A DNA stretch of 33,340 nt, taken from contig JAUNBF010000045.1 in assembly GCA_030527185.1 (NCBI GenBank), positions 1-33,340 on the forward strand. The letters run 5' to 3'. Below, one piece after another: positions 15,622-23,321 of the stretch. The notes beneath the pieces are model-generated. The model had not been told where the DNA came from. It worked only from the letters and a program-made list of their open reading frames with translations, and made no database searches. Positions within the stretch are counted from its first letter, which is position 1. Every line of letters starts with the position of its first letter. A program made the translations under genes and the position numbers. Source of the DNA: Planctomycetia bacterium. Lineage in GTDB: Bacteria > Planctomycetota > Planctomycetia > Pirellulales > Thermoguttaceae.

Positions 15622-16785
15622 ATGGCGTCAGAGAATCGGGCGGAAGCGTTAAAACGATTGTATGCGGCACTCCAGGAGAAATATACGCCGACAAGTCCGA
15701 CGAGTCGGAAAGTTCTGGAGCAGTTTATCTTTGCCACCTGTCTGGAAGATGCCAGTTTTGAGGCGGCAGAATCTGCTTTTGCGGCCTTGCAGCACACGAT
15801 GTCGGGCTGGAACGAAGTTCGGGTGAGCAGCGTGACGGAATTGGCGGAATTGATGAGCCAACTTCCCGATCCACGGGGTTGTGCGGTGCGGATCAAACGG
15901 ATTCTCAATGGCGTGTTTGAAGAGCGTTATGCGTTTGATCTCGAAGACCTTCGGAAGAAGAATGTGAAGGAGACGTTTGAGAAACTCAGTTCGTATCCGG
16001 GAGCAACGCCATTTTCGGTCAATTATGTGACGCAGACGACGCTTGGCCGACACGGGATTCCTCTGGGGAGCGGCGAAAAACGGCTTCTCTACGTTTTGGG
16101 GATTCTGACAGAGGCGGAGCAGGAAATGGCGGAAATTTCGGGTCTGAACCGAGCCATTTCCAAACAGGATGGCTTGAAATTCGCGTCGATGCTGCACCAG
16201 TTGGCGGCGGCGTTTGTGGTCAATCCCGAATCGCGAAAAATCATCTCGTTTTTGAAGCACTTTTCGTCCGATTTTCGGAAACGGATGCCGCGTCGTCGTT
16301 CGCTGCATGTGGAGAACACTTTGGAGACGCCCGAACCGGTTGCTCCGCGTGAGACGAAGCCGGTGCGGATGATCGACATTCTGGCGAACGATCCTGATTT
16401 TGCGCAGCCGAAGGAAGAGCCGGAACCTTACGCCATCCCGGAAGAGCCGGAACGGGAAGAGGTGGCGGTGGAAGAAGTTTCCCGTCCGAAATCGACCAAA
16501 TCGGGGAAATCAGGTTCCTCCCAGGCGGGAAAGGGGAATCGCGGCAAGGAGGATCGGAAATCCGAGAAAGCTGTAAAGACGGAGAAAACGTCGCCGAAGA
16601 AGGAGACGCCAGCCAAGGGTGAAAAAAAGAACGCACCGGTGAAGAAGGGGGAGAAAAAGGAGACCCGTTCGGAAAGTTCCGCTCCGGCCTCGAAGAAAGC
16701 GGCTTCCGCCCCGGCAAAAAAGAAAGCTGCCAAGCCGAAAGGTGCTGCCAAAACGCCCCCACCCTCCAAGAGGAAAAAATCGTAG
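15622..16785 (+). CDS. Degenerate endonuclease III-like (HhH-GPD) protein with histone H1-like tail
   Basis: 387 aa. Residues about 1-215 resemble the HhH-GPD fold of endonuclease III: VLEQFIFATCLEDASFEAAESAFAAL, LPDPRGCAVRIKRILNGVFEERYAFDLEDLR, then LSSYPGATPFSVNYVTQTTLGRHGIPL where real enzymes have LPGVGRKTANVV..VDTHV. The catalytic lysine position reads Phe and the catalytic aspartate of VDTHV is not conserved; no C-terminal iron-sulfur cysteines are seen. Glycosylase activity is therefore unlikely. Residues 216-387 form a low-complexity tail of Lys, Ala, Pro, Glu and Ser (KKAASAPAKKKAAKPKGAA) like histone H1-type proteins, which should bind nucleic acid. GAGGAC precedes the ATG at 15622. 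It sits inside the nusA-yebC cluster, 118 nt after rbfA, so a nucleoid or RNA role is possible. The fold is fairly sure, the function unknown. Confidence 0.7.
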   Translation: MASENRAEALKRLYAALQEKYTPTSPTSRKVLEQFIFATCLEDASFEAAESAFAALQHTMSGWNEVRVSSVTELAELMSQLPDPRGCAVRIKRILNGVFEERYAFDLEDLRKKNVKETFEKLSSYPGATPFSVNYVTQTTLGRHGIPLGSGEKRLLYVLGILTEAEQEMAEISGLNRAISKQDGLKFASMLHQLAAAFVVNPESRKIISFLKHFSSDFRKRMPRRRSLHVENTLETPEPVAPRETKPVRMIDILANDPDFAQPKEEPEPYAIPEEPEREEVAVEEVSRPKSTKSGKSGSSQAGKGNRGKEDRKSEKAVKTEKTSPKKETPAKGEKKNAPVKKGEKKETRSESSAPASKKAASAPAKKKAAKPKGAAKTPPPSKRKKS

Positions 16786-16863
16786 CGCGGCGGACAATCT
16801 ACGGTAGAGCCTGTTTTCAGGCAGGAAACGTTTTCCCTTGATTCATTTCCAGGAGACAAGTGC

Positions 16864-19203
16864 ATGACAAACCCCTTTGGACGGACGATGGTTCTGCTGG
16901 TTTTGGGGCTGTGGGGTTGGGGTCTGCATTTGTGGGGAGAGGATTTTCCCTATGGGGAGTTGAATCCTGAAATACCGCGAGATTATCAGCCGTTGCTCCA
17001 GGGTCCGACGCCGGCAGAGGCGGATGAACAGGCGGCGGAACGGTTCTATGTTCGTGGTCGTTCGGAGGAGTTGTCGGGACACTTTTCAGAAGCGATTCGT
17101 TCTTATCAGCGTGCGTGGCGTCTTTCGCCATCGGAGTCGATTCTTTTCAACATCGTTTCTCTCACGGTACGGGAAAAGCGTGGCGAGGAGATGGCACGGT
17201 ATTTTTCCAAGGTGGTTCACGCGCAGAAGCTGGAGGTTTTGACACTTCGGAATGTGGGGCTGACCCTGACGCTCCAGAACGAGATTCCAGAGGCGATTCG
17301 GGCGTATGAGGCGACGCTTGCGGGTATTTCGGCGGAATCATTCCCTGCGTTGCGGGTTTTGCTGCGTCACGAATTGGGACGGCTTTACTATCTGGAAGGG
17401 GATTATCCCCAGGCGATTTTCTGTTTTGAGTTTGTCCGTCGGGCATTGCGAACGCCGCGTCGTTTTGAACTGGACGAGGAAATGGTGCGGAATCTTCGGG
17501 AAGATGAGTCGCTGTTGCTCTATTTGTTGACCGACTCGTACCTGATGGAGGGAGACGCGGAGAAAGCGTCGGAAGCGTTGCGGGAAGCGGTGGAATCGGA
17601 AAAAAGTCAAATGACCCAAGGGAAAGAGGGTGGTTTTCACGTCTCCCAAACGCCGGAGGAAATCGAGGTTCGGGCGAATTTTTACCGTGCTCGCATTGCG
17701 GCCAAGAGCGAACAGTGGGAAGAAGGGAAAATTTTTCTGGAAAAGGCGTTTGGAGAAAAGATTCGCGGTGAAGGGGCGGCTCCGTACGAACTTTACCGGG
17801 ATATTCTGGCAGCTTTGGGGAAATCGAGGGAATTGCGGCAGTCGCTGGAAACGTGGTACGAAAAAGACCCGGAAAATGCGGATTTGGGCTATTTTCTGGC
17901 GGATGTTTGCCTGAAGGAGGAAAAGTACGACCGGGCGGAGGAGTTGCTGGAAGATTGGACCAGCTCGCAGCCGACAACGGAGAGTTACACCTCGCTTCTG
18001 GAGTTGACGGTTCGGGAAAATTCGCCAGAGCGTTTTTTGCACAGCGTTTACAAGATTCTTTCGCAACAGGAGACGGAAGGGAGTGTTCACGCGGCCTGGA
18101 AGGGGGTTCAGGAACGTTTTGCCGAGGAGAATCGGGAAGAGGATGGGGAGCGATTTTTGCGGGAGGTGTTTGCCTTTTCGCGGAAACATTATCCACGGAC
18201 GGAGCCACTTCCCTGGCAGTTTTTCTGGAGTCTGGCCTGGGTTGCGACGGAGGTTGGTGAGGAAGAGGCAGCGGAGGAATTTTATCAGGCGGCGGAAAAT
18301 CAGTTGAAAACACCCTTTTCCGAGCAAAACCGTCCGGGAATCCTCTTTTTTGTGGAGCGTGGGAGTACGTTGTTGCTGGCAGAACGGTGGGACGAGGCCG
18401 AATCGTTGTTCCAGACCGGCATGCAGGTGGTGGAGAAGCCGGAAGAACGCGGTTTGCTGGCCTTTTATCTTTCCAATGGCCGAGCGATGAAGAAAGATTT
18501 TGAGGGGGCACGCAAAGTGGTCGAGCAGGGTCTGAAAGAGGACAAAGAGTCGATTCTGCTGGCAAAACAACTCGGCTGGATTGCGTATCTGTCGGGCGAT
18601 TTGGAGGGAGCCGCCCAAACGTACGAAAAGATTCTGAAACAGTACGGGGAACAGTACACTTTGCCGCACCTTCGTGAGGAGTTGCGGGAAGTCCGGCTGA
18701 CACTCTCGGCGGTCGAGGCCTATCGGCAACATTTTGCCCAGGCAGAAGAACTTTTGGAGGAGGTTCTGGATGAATTTCCCGACGATGTGGGAGCGAAGAA
18801 CGATCTCGCCTATCTGTGGGCAACACAGTCGAAAAACCTCCACCGAGCGATTCGGATGGCGGAAGAAGCGGTCGCGGAAGAAGCGGAAAATCACGCCTAC
18901 TGGGATACGCTGGGCTGGATTCAGTACCTTCGTGGCGATTTTGAGGCGGCACGGACCAGTCTGGAACGTTCGTTGGAATGGGACGCGGATCCGGTGGTTT
19001 ACCGTCACCTGATGGAGGTGTACGAGGTACTTGGAAATCCCGAAAAAGGAGTGGAAATGGGGGAAAAGTCGCTGGCAACCTTCCAGGAATACCGGGAAAA
19101 AGGGCATTTGGTGGACGAAAAAGAGGAAACATGGGTGCGAGAGCGGTTGCAGTCGCTTCGCAAGAAGAAAATGGCAAATCCCGGTAGTGCCGGGTCAGAA
19201 TAG
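16864..19203 (+). CDS. Secreted tetratricopeptide-repeat protein
   Basis: 779 aa. The N-terminus (MTNPFGRTMVLLVLGLWGWG, cleavage near residue 25) is a signal peptide, so the protein should be periplasmic or surface-bound. The rest is TPR helices: AERFYVRGRSEELSGHFSEAIRSYQRAWRLSPSE near residue 60, GRLYYLEGDYPQAIFCFEFVRR, then a C-terminal run with LGWIAYLSGDLEGAAQTYEKIL, DVGAKNDLAYLWATQSKNLHRAIRMAEEAV and YWDTLGWIQYLRGDFEAARTSLERSLEWDADP. TPRs mediate protein contacts; partner unknown. AGGAG lies 8 nt before the ATG at 16864. A GCCTG-TTTT-CAGGC hairpin (16809-16822) precedes it. yebC follows after 19 nt, so they are very likely co-transcribed. No enzymatic domain is visible. Confidence 0.85.
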   Translation: MTNPFGRTMVLLVLGLWGWGLHLWGEDFPYGELNPEIPRDYQPLLQGPTPAEADEQAAERFYVRGRSEELSGHFSEAIRSYQRAWRLSPSESILFNIVSLTVREKRGEEMARYFSKVVHAQKLEVLTLRNVGLTLTLQNEIPEAIRAYEATLAGISAESFPALRVLLRHELGRLYYLEGDYPQAIFCFEFVRRALRTPRRFELDEEMVRNLREDESLLLYLLTDSYLMEGDAEKASEALREAVESEKSQMTQGKEGGFHVSQTPEEIEVRANFYRARIAAKSEQWEEGKIFLEKAFGEKIRGEGAAPYELYRDILAALGKSRELRQSLETWYEKDPENADLGYFLADVCLKEEKYDRAEELLEDWTSSQPTTESYTSLLELTVRENSPERFLHSVYKILSQQETEGSVHAAWKGVQERFAEENREEDGERFLREVFAFSRKHYPRTEPLPWQFFWSLAWVATEVGEEEAAEEFYQAAENQLKTPFSEQNRPGILFFVERGSTLLLAERWDEAESLFQTGMQVVEKPEERGLLAFYLSNGRAMKKDFEGARKVVEQGLKEDKESILLAKQLGWIAYLSGDLEGAAQTYEKILKQYGEQYTLPHLREELREVRLTLSAVEAYRQHFAQAEELLEEVLDEFPDDVGAKNDLAYLWATQSKNLHRAIRMAEEAVAEEAENHAYWDTLGWIQYLRGDFEAARTSLERSLEWDADPVVYRHLMEVYEVLGNPEKGVEMGEKSLATFQEYREKGHLVDEKEETWVRERLQSLRKKKMANPGSAGSE

Positions 19204-19222
19204 GAAGGATAGGAGGAATCGT

Positions 19223-19975
19223 ATGTCAGGCCATTCCAAATGGGCAAACATCAAGCACAAAAAAGCAGCCGTTGACGCCAAAAAAGGGAAATTGTGGAGC
19301 CGACTCTCCAAGGCAATCATCATTGCGGCTCGGACAGGCTCGGATCCGTCGATGAATCCACGTCTGCGTCTGGCAATCGACGCTGCCAAAGCGGTGAGTA
19401 TGCCGCGAGACAATATTGAACGAGCGATTCGCCGTGGTTCGGGGGAAAGCTCGGACGGTGCTTCTATGGAAGAAATCCTCTACGAAGGCTACGGCAGCAG
19501 TGGAACGGCCGTCATTTGCGAAATTGTGACCGACAACCGAAACCGTACGGCCCCGGAAATACGGAAGATTTTCGAGTCGGGCGGCGGAAAACTGGGAGCC
19601 ACGAATTGCGTCGCGTGGATGTTCGATCGGAAAGGACTTTTCGTGATTGAAGCGGACAAGATTGAGGAAGATGCCCTGATGGAACTGGCCTTGGAAGCGA
19701 ACGCGGAAGACGTTTCCCGCAACGGCGACGTTTTCGAGGTACTTTGCCTGCCGGAAGATTTTTCGGTAGTTGCCGAAGCTTTGGAAAAAGCGGGCGTTCC
19801 GATCGTCGAAGCGGAAATTTCGCGAATCCCCCAGAATCAGGTCGAAATTACCGATCTGGAAGCGGCCAAAAAAATCCTTCGCATGATGGATCGTCTGGAA
19901 GAACACGACGACGTCCAGGCCGTCTTCTCCAACTACACCATTGCCGACGCGCTGATGGAGCAACTGGAAGAGTAG
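19223..19975 (+). CDS. yebC: YebC/PmpR-family regulator (TACO1-like)
   Basis: 250 aa, usual length. The start MSGHSKWANIKHKKAAVDAKKGKLW is diagnostic, followed by SMPRDNIERAIRRGSG, YEGYGSSGTAVICEIVTDNRNRTAPEIRKIF, GGGKLGATNCVAWMFDRKG and the end IADALMEQLEE. YebC-type proteins are DNA-binding regulators in some bacteria and, like mitochondrial TACO1, act on translation in others; a link to ribosome stalling at proline runs has been proposed. Its place at the end of a nusA-infB-rbfA cluster fits a translation role. The ATG at 19223 has AGGAGGA seven nt upstream. A terminator follows directly. Confidence 0.95.
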   Translation: MSGHSKWANIKHKKAAVDAKKGKLWSRLSKAIIIAARTGSDPSMNPRLRLAIDAAKAVSMPRDNIERAIRRGSGESSDGASMEEILYEGYGSSGTAVICEIVTDNRNRTAPEIRKIFESGGGKLGATNCVAWMFDRKGLFVIEADKIEEDALMELALEANAEDVSRNGDVFEVLCLPEDFSVVAEALEKAGVPIVEAEISRIPQNQVEITDLEAAKKILRMMDRLEEHDDVQAVFSNYTIADALMEQLEE

Positions 19976-19994
19976 CCCAAGTCCGCTTTTTTCC

Positions 19995-20034
19995 AAAAGG
20001 GGAAAGCTGTCCTCCCATCGCTTCCCCTTTTTCT
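19995..20034 (+). terminator. Rho-independent terminator after yebC, shared with convergent fic
   Basis: AAAAGGGGAA(A)GC pairs with GCTTCCCCTTTT (12 bp, one bulged A) around an 11-nt loop, followed by TTTCTT. It ends the nusA-yebC cluster. The inverted strand could also slow transcription from fic, whose stop codon touches it. Confidence 0.8.
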
Positions 20035-21212
20035 TAAGAAGTCTCTTCCGCCAGGGTGTCGGTGAAAAACCGTTCCTGAATCAGGCTGGAAACAATGCCG
20101 CCAAGGAGGCCGCCAGTTAAATGGATGCGGTATTTTCTTCCTTTTTCTCCAATCGTCTGGACGATTTTTTTCTCACGCAGGGATGTTAAAATCCGCGTTC
20201 CCGTTCGATCCGACTTTTGCAGGATTCGACGAACATCTTCCGCTTTGATTTCGGGCTTTTGAAAGAGATTTTGCAGAACTTTTGCCTCATCGGGAGTGAT
20301 TTTATCGTACTGGCGGCACCACTGGATGGCAGGCAGCATGATTTTTTGCGAAAAAAATGTCCAGTCGGTCAGACTTTCCACTTTTTCTATCTCTTTTTGA
20401 AGATTTTCCAGCACATATTCGCACCAATCCAGCAATCCCTGTTCCTGATTCTCCTCCAAGGCTCGGTCTGCCAGACTCAATCCGTCATAATATCGCTTGC
20501 GGGAAGCACAAAAAACGGACGCGGGATTGGCAATTCGGCTGTTTTCCAGTGCAAAACCATATTTGACCAGCAGTGCATACGTAAACAATCGTGCGGTTCG
20601 TCCATTTCCATTGGCAAAAGGATGAATCCAGACAAAGCGGTGGTGGGAAAGAGCCATTTTCAAAAGGTCATATCGAGGCGACGTCGGAGTTGCAAGTACG
20701 GAAACCATTTCCTCCACCAGGGCGGGCACGTCTCCGGCACGCGGGGGGCGGTGGGAAGAATGGCGGATGGCAACCTTCTCACGACGAAATTCCCCCGGAT
20801 GAGGGTCTCCCTCTTCGCTAACACGCAGGCCTGCCACCGAACGTTTGTGCAATTCCCGAATGTAGGCGGCATTGATCGGGATGTCGCGGGCAGTTTCTTC
20901 TACAAAAGAGAGTGCCCCCTCCAAATTGGCAATTTCCTGAAACGAACCGGGGCGTTCTTCGGAAGGCTCTGTTCGATTTTGGAGATATTCTGCGATGGTT
21001 GTGCGATTTCCTTCAATGCGAGCGGAACTGATACTTTCCAACATGAAAAAAACGGATCGTATTTGTTCAAAAAAGTCTGCCGGAGTCGATCCTGACCATT
21101 CTTTTTTGCGACGCAGGTAGTCCAAATCCATAATCCGTTGCGTCAACTGAGAGTCGAACGGAGGGGTGACAATCGTGAACGGAGGGTAAAAAGGTCGTTC
21201 GTCGGGAATCAT
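20034..21212 (-). CDS. Fic-domain protein AMPylase, class II, with C-terminal winged helix
   Basis: 392 aa. The Fic core motif HPFANGNGRTAR (residues 197-208) matches HxFx(D/N)GNGRxxR; the histidine is catalytic for moving AMP from ATP to a hydroxyl side chain. An inhibitory motif SARIEG (63-68) fits (S/T)xxxE(G/N) and lies N-terminal to the core, which makes it class II: Glu67 should block ATP until relieved. Upstream residues 1-60 form the Fic N-terminal helical domain. Residues about 300-370 are a winged helix (ITPDEAKVLQNLFQKPEIKAEDVRRIL, then TRILTSLREKKIVQTIG), so it may bind DNA, perhaps its own promoter repeats. There is no Shine-Dalgarno before the ATG at 21212, and the frame cannot extend upstream because of a TAA. 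Targets unknown. Confidence 0.9.
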   Translation of the reverse strand: MIPDERPFYPPFTIVTPPFDSQLTQRIMDLDYLRRKKEWSGSTPADFFEQIRSVFFMLESISSARIEGNRTTIAEYLQNRTEPSEERPGSFQEIANLEGALSFVEETARDIPINAAYIRELHKRSVAGLRVSEEGDPHPGEFRREKVAIRHSSHRPPRAGDVPALVEEMVSVLATPTSPRYDLLKMALSHHRFVWIHPFANGNGRTARLFTYALLVKYGFALENSRIANPASVFCASRKRYYDGLSLADRALEENQEQGLLDWCEYVLENLQKEIEKVESLTDWTFFSQKIMLPAIQWCRQYDKITPDEAKVLQNLFQKPEIKAEDVRRILQKSDRTGTRILTSLREKKIVQTIGEKGRKYRIHLTGGLLGGIVSSLIQERFFTDTLAEETS

Positions 21213-21213
21213 T

Positions 21214-21235
21214 GCAAAAATCCATTATCCGCCAT
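21214..21235 (-). repeat. fic upstream repeat A
   Basis: A 22-nt sequence identical to 21325-21346, core ATTATCCGCCA at 21224-21234 on the plus strand. On the minus strand it starts ATGGCGGATAATGG and lies directly against the fic start, where a ribosome binding site would be expected. Confidence 0.7.
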
Positions 21236-21245
21236 GCGGACTTTT

Positions 21246-21256
21246 ATTATCCGCCA
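21246..21256 (-). repeat. fic upstream repeat B (core only)
   Basis: ATTATCCGCCA, identical to the core of copies A and C. Copies A and B are spaced exactly 22 bp, about two helical turns, as expected for sites on one DNA face. Confidence 0.55.
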
Positions 21257-21324
21257 CGACAGGGAATGAAATGCCGTATTTTCAAGAATATCATTGATAT
21301 TCAACTACAAAAATTATGGCAACG

Positions 21325-21346
21325 GCAAAAATCCATTATCCGCCAT
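21325..21346 (-). repeat. fic upstream repeat C, overlapping the -10 box
   Basis: Identical over 22 nt to repeat A. Its ATGG end overlaps the last bases of the fic -10 box (TACAAT), so a protein bound here would cover the transcription start. Confidence 0.7.
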
Positions 21347-21373
21347 TGTACCCCTCCGTTCCCCTTTTGTCAA
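21345..21373 (-). promoter_or_regulatory. Near-consensus promoter of fic
   Basis: On the minus strand TTGACA (21368-21373), a 17-bp spacer, TACAAT (21345-21350). It begins about 19 nt after the stop of the upstream DUF1559 gene. The leader would be about 125 nt and contains repeats C, B and A. Confidence 0.75.
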
Positions 21374-21391
21374 GAGAAGAAAAAAGGCGAC

Positions 21392-22270
21392 TTACAGACC
21401 ATTTCCAGAAGGGATGACCTCCCCACTGGCACGGGTACAGAGAGCGGCCAGGACTTCCAACGAAAGGGAACTGGTGAGCATCTGCACATGCGAGTCGGCA
21501 AAAACAACGTTCGCACCTCCCACATGATCCGAACGAATTTCATTTTCCGTCACACTGGGATCGTTGATTCCCGCACATTGATCCATCACATTGTACGACG
21601 AAATCCATTGCCCGTCTGCCCAGTGCGTATCTTCTCCAATCAGGAGGGTTTGTGAGGTGCCGTCGTAGATGTCGCTGTCCGCAATCTGCTTGGTGTAGAG
21701 CATGGTACCACGAGGAGGATCGTTCGGCAAAGGGAGCGTTCGGCCTTCAAACGCAATTCGCTCTCCGTAAATGCCACCGTAATGGGAGAGGCCGTAGGTG
21801 GCTGGTTTGGGGCGAATGGCTGTCCCTGCCGCACAGTAGACGATCGATTGTTGTGGTTTCAAATTGAGAGCCGATGGACAGACAAAAATCGGCAATTCCG
21901 TCTGAGCCAGTGTATCGTTGTCCCCCATGGAATACATGGTGTTGAAGTCCAACTGTTCATACAAGGCCGACTGTTCGAGTTGCGGGAGGATGTAAACCGA
22001 CCACGCAAAACCACGGGCATGTTTTCCGTCCATCCGCACACCATCAATATAAACATTGGGATGGCAGTAACCTCCCCAAGGAAACTTTTCGTTGAGGGCA
22101 TGGTAGGAGTGCATTGCAATCCCGATTTGCCGTAAGTTGTTCATACAGGTGGAATTCCGTGCCGCTTCCCGTGCCATTTGCACCGCAGGAAGAAGCAAAC
22201 CCATCAAAACGCCAATAATCGCAATGACGACCAGTAATTCCACTAAAGTAAACGCGTTTTTTTTATTCAT
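21392..22270 (-). CDS. DUF1559 pseudopilin-like protein
   Basis: 292 aa. The N-terminus MNKKNAFTLVELLVVIAIIG is a type IV pilin/type II secretion prepilin leader, cleaved before Phe by a prepilin peptidase, followed by the hydrophobic helix. LLPAVQMAREAARNSTCMNNLRQIGIAMHSYH is the start typical of DUF1559, a family expanded in Planctomycetes. The C-terminal segment SDHVGGANVVFADSHVQML corresponds to the H-X9-DG motif, here with Ser for Gly. The ATG at 22270 overlaps the end of the PEP-CTERM gene by 8 nt, which suggests translational coupling within the B12-riboswitch operon. Most family members have no known function; they are thought to form surface pseudopilus or matrix structures. Confidence 0.88.
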   Translation of the reverse strand: MNKKNAFTLVELLVVIAIIGVLMGLLLPAVQMAREAARNSTCMNNLRQIGIAMHSYHALNEKFPWGGYCHPNVYIDGVRMDGKHARGFAWSVYILPQLEQSALYEQLDFNTMYSMGDNDTLAQTELPIFVCPSALNLKPQQSIVYCAAGTAIRPKPATYGLSHYGGIYGERIAFEGRTLPLPNDPPRGTMLYTKQIADSDIYDGTSQTLLIGEDTHWADGQWISSYNVMDQCAGINDPSVTENEIRSDHVGGANVVFADSHVQMLTSSLSLEVLAALCTRASGEVIPSGNGL

Positions 22271-23273
22271 TTTCAATTGATTGGTGAATGAAACCTTTTC
22301 TTCGACAGAGGAAAAAAAGACCGCACACACTCCCTGCAAGTAAAATCCATGTCGCTGGCTCCGGCACATCCAGACCAGGCGTCGGTGGATTTACCGGATC
22401 CACGGAACCTCCTGCCAACACCAGATTGTCCAGTGCAAAGTATTTGGGTGTATTGATTCCCCAGGAGCCAATATCGGTGGAGAAAATTTCAAATTGTAAA
22501 CCAAAAATATTTTCAAATCCCTCCAGAACAACACTCAACCAATCGTCTACTACCGAACTTCCTGCCGAAAGTACGACTTCCTGCATGATTCCCGAAATCC
22601 GTTCCAGATTTTCATCCAAAGCGTAAATGTTCACGCCGAATTTTTCAGGAAATGGCTTAGCGTAGCTGCTTCCGTTCTGGATGGCTTTATAGGTGTAAGC
22701 CGCATTGGCAAAATCGAGCGATTCCACCGTGACGGCCTGATTGAACTTCAATGTTGGACGGGAATAAATGTCGTCGGTTTCTCCCGGTGCGTAAATACAA
22801 AGGAAATTCTGATTTTCATCTCCCTGGGCCAACACGGAAACGGTATCCCGCAATCGGAATGTCGGGCCGTACCCTTCCAGATTGATGTTCTGGTATTCCG
22901 CCGACGCAGTATCGAGAAATACCGAGGAAACGCCGATTCCTGTCGTGGAATAGACGCTATTCTCCCAACCGGAAACTCCGCCATACGCCGTGACGGTGAT
23001 TCCCGATTGGGAAAAGGCCATTTCACTATACGCCGTGTAGCCTGCCATGAGGGAATTCGACTCTGTAGTCCAGAAAAAACCGTTGTTTGTCAGGGGGGTG
23101 GTGGGGAAGGGCTGTCCCGATATTGTGGTCGTTTCCATCCACTCATCTCCCGTAAAGTATCCTTCCCGATAGTTCCAAACCCCTTGCGAAACGTCGTTCC
23201 AGTCAAACGTCACGCTTCCCGAAACCGTCGAAATCATTCCCAACCATCCGAACAAAACCACCACCCAACGCAT
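22263..23273 (-). CDS. DUF4465 surface protein with PEP-CTERM anchor (copy 2)
   Basis: 336 aa. A signal peptide (MRWVVVLFGWLGMISTVSGS) comes first. The body ends in the DUF4465 signature: SLDFANAAYTYKAIQNGSSYAKPF, FGVNIYALDENLERISG, IFGLQFEIFSTDIGSWGINTPKYFALDNLVL. A Pro-rich linker precedes VPEPATWILLAGSVCGLFFLCRRK, an exosortase-recognised PEP-CTERM signal (VPEP, hydrophobic helix, basic end). The protein should be exported, processed and held at the surface. It is paralogous to the gene upstream (49 nt away) and overlaps the DUF1559 gene downstream. GGA lies before the ATG at 23273. DUF4465 proteins of Bacteroidetes are, as I recall, linked with B12 binding at the cell surface. That fits the riboswitch but is unproven here. 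Confidence 0.88.
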   Translation of the reverse strand: MRWVVVLFGWLGMISTVSGSVTFDWNDVSQGVWNYREGYFTGDEWMETTTISGQPFPTTPLTNNGFFWTTESNSLMAGYTAYSEMAFSQSGITVTAYGGVSGWENSVYSTTGIGVSSVFLDTASAEYQNINLEGYGPTFRLRDTVSVLAQGDENQNFLCIYAPGETDDIYSRPTLKFNQAVTVESLDFANAAYTYKAIQNGSSYAKPFPEKFGVNIYALDENLERISGIMQEVVLSAGSSVVDDWLSVVLEGFENIFGLQFEIFSTDIGSWGINTPKYFALDNLVLAGGSVDPVNPPTPGLDVPEPATWILLAGSVCGLFFLCRRKGFIHQSIENE

Positions 23274-23321
23274 TTTTCAACGTCCTTTCATCCTATGCCG
23301 GAACGGTTCCGTAAAAACGGT

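Noticed and set aside
17162..19177. 671-aa minus-strand frame opposite the TPR gene
   Set aside because: Pro/Arg-rich, no domain; the plus strand has a signal peptide, TPRs and a good ribosome binding site.
20034..21212. Fic as the toxin of a toxin-antitoxin pair
   Set aside because: No separate small antitoxin gene is adjacent; the inhibitory motif is within the same polypeptide (class II), so a classical pair is not supported.
21214..21346. CRISPR-like array from the repeats in front of fic
   Set aside because: Only two full copies and one core with unequal spacing, no cas genes and a clear promoter context; operator-like repeats fit better.
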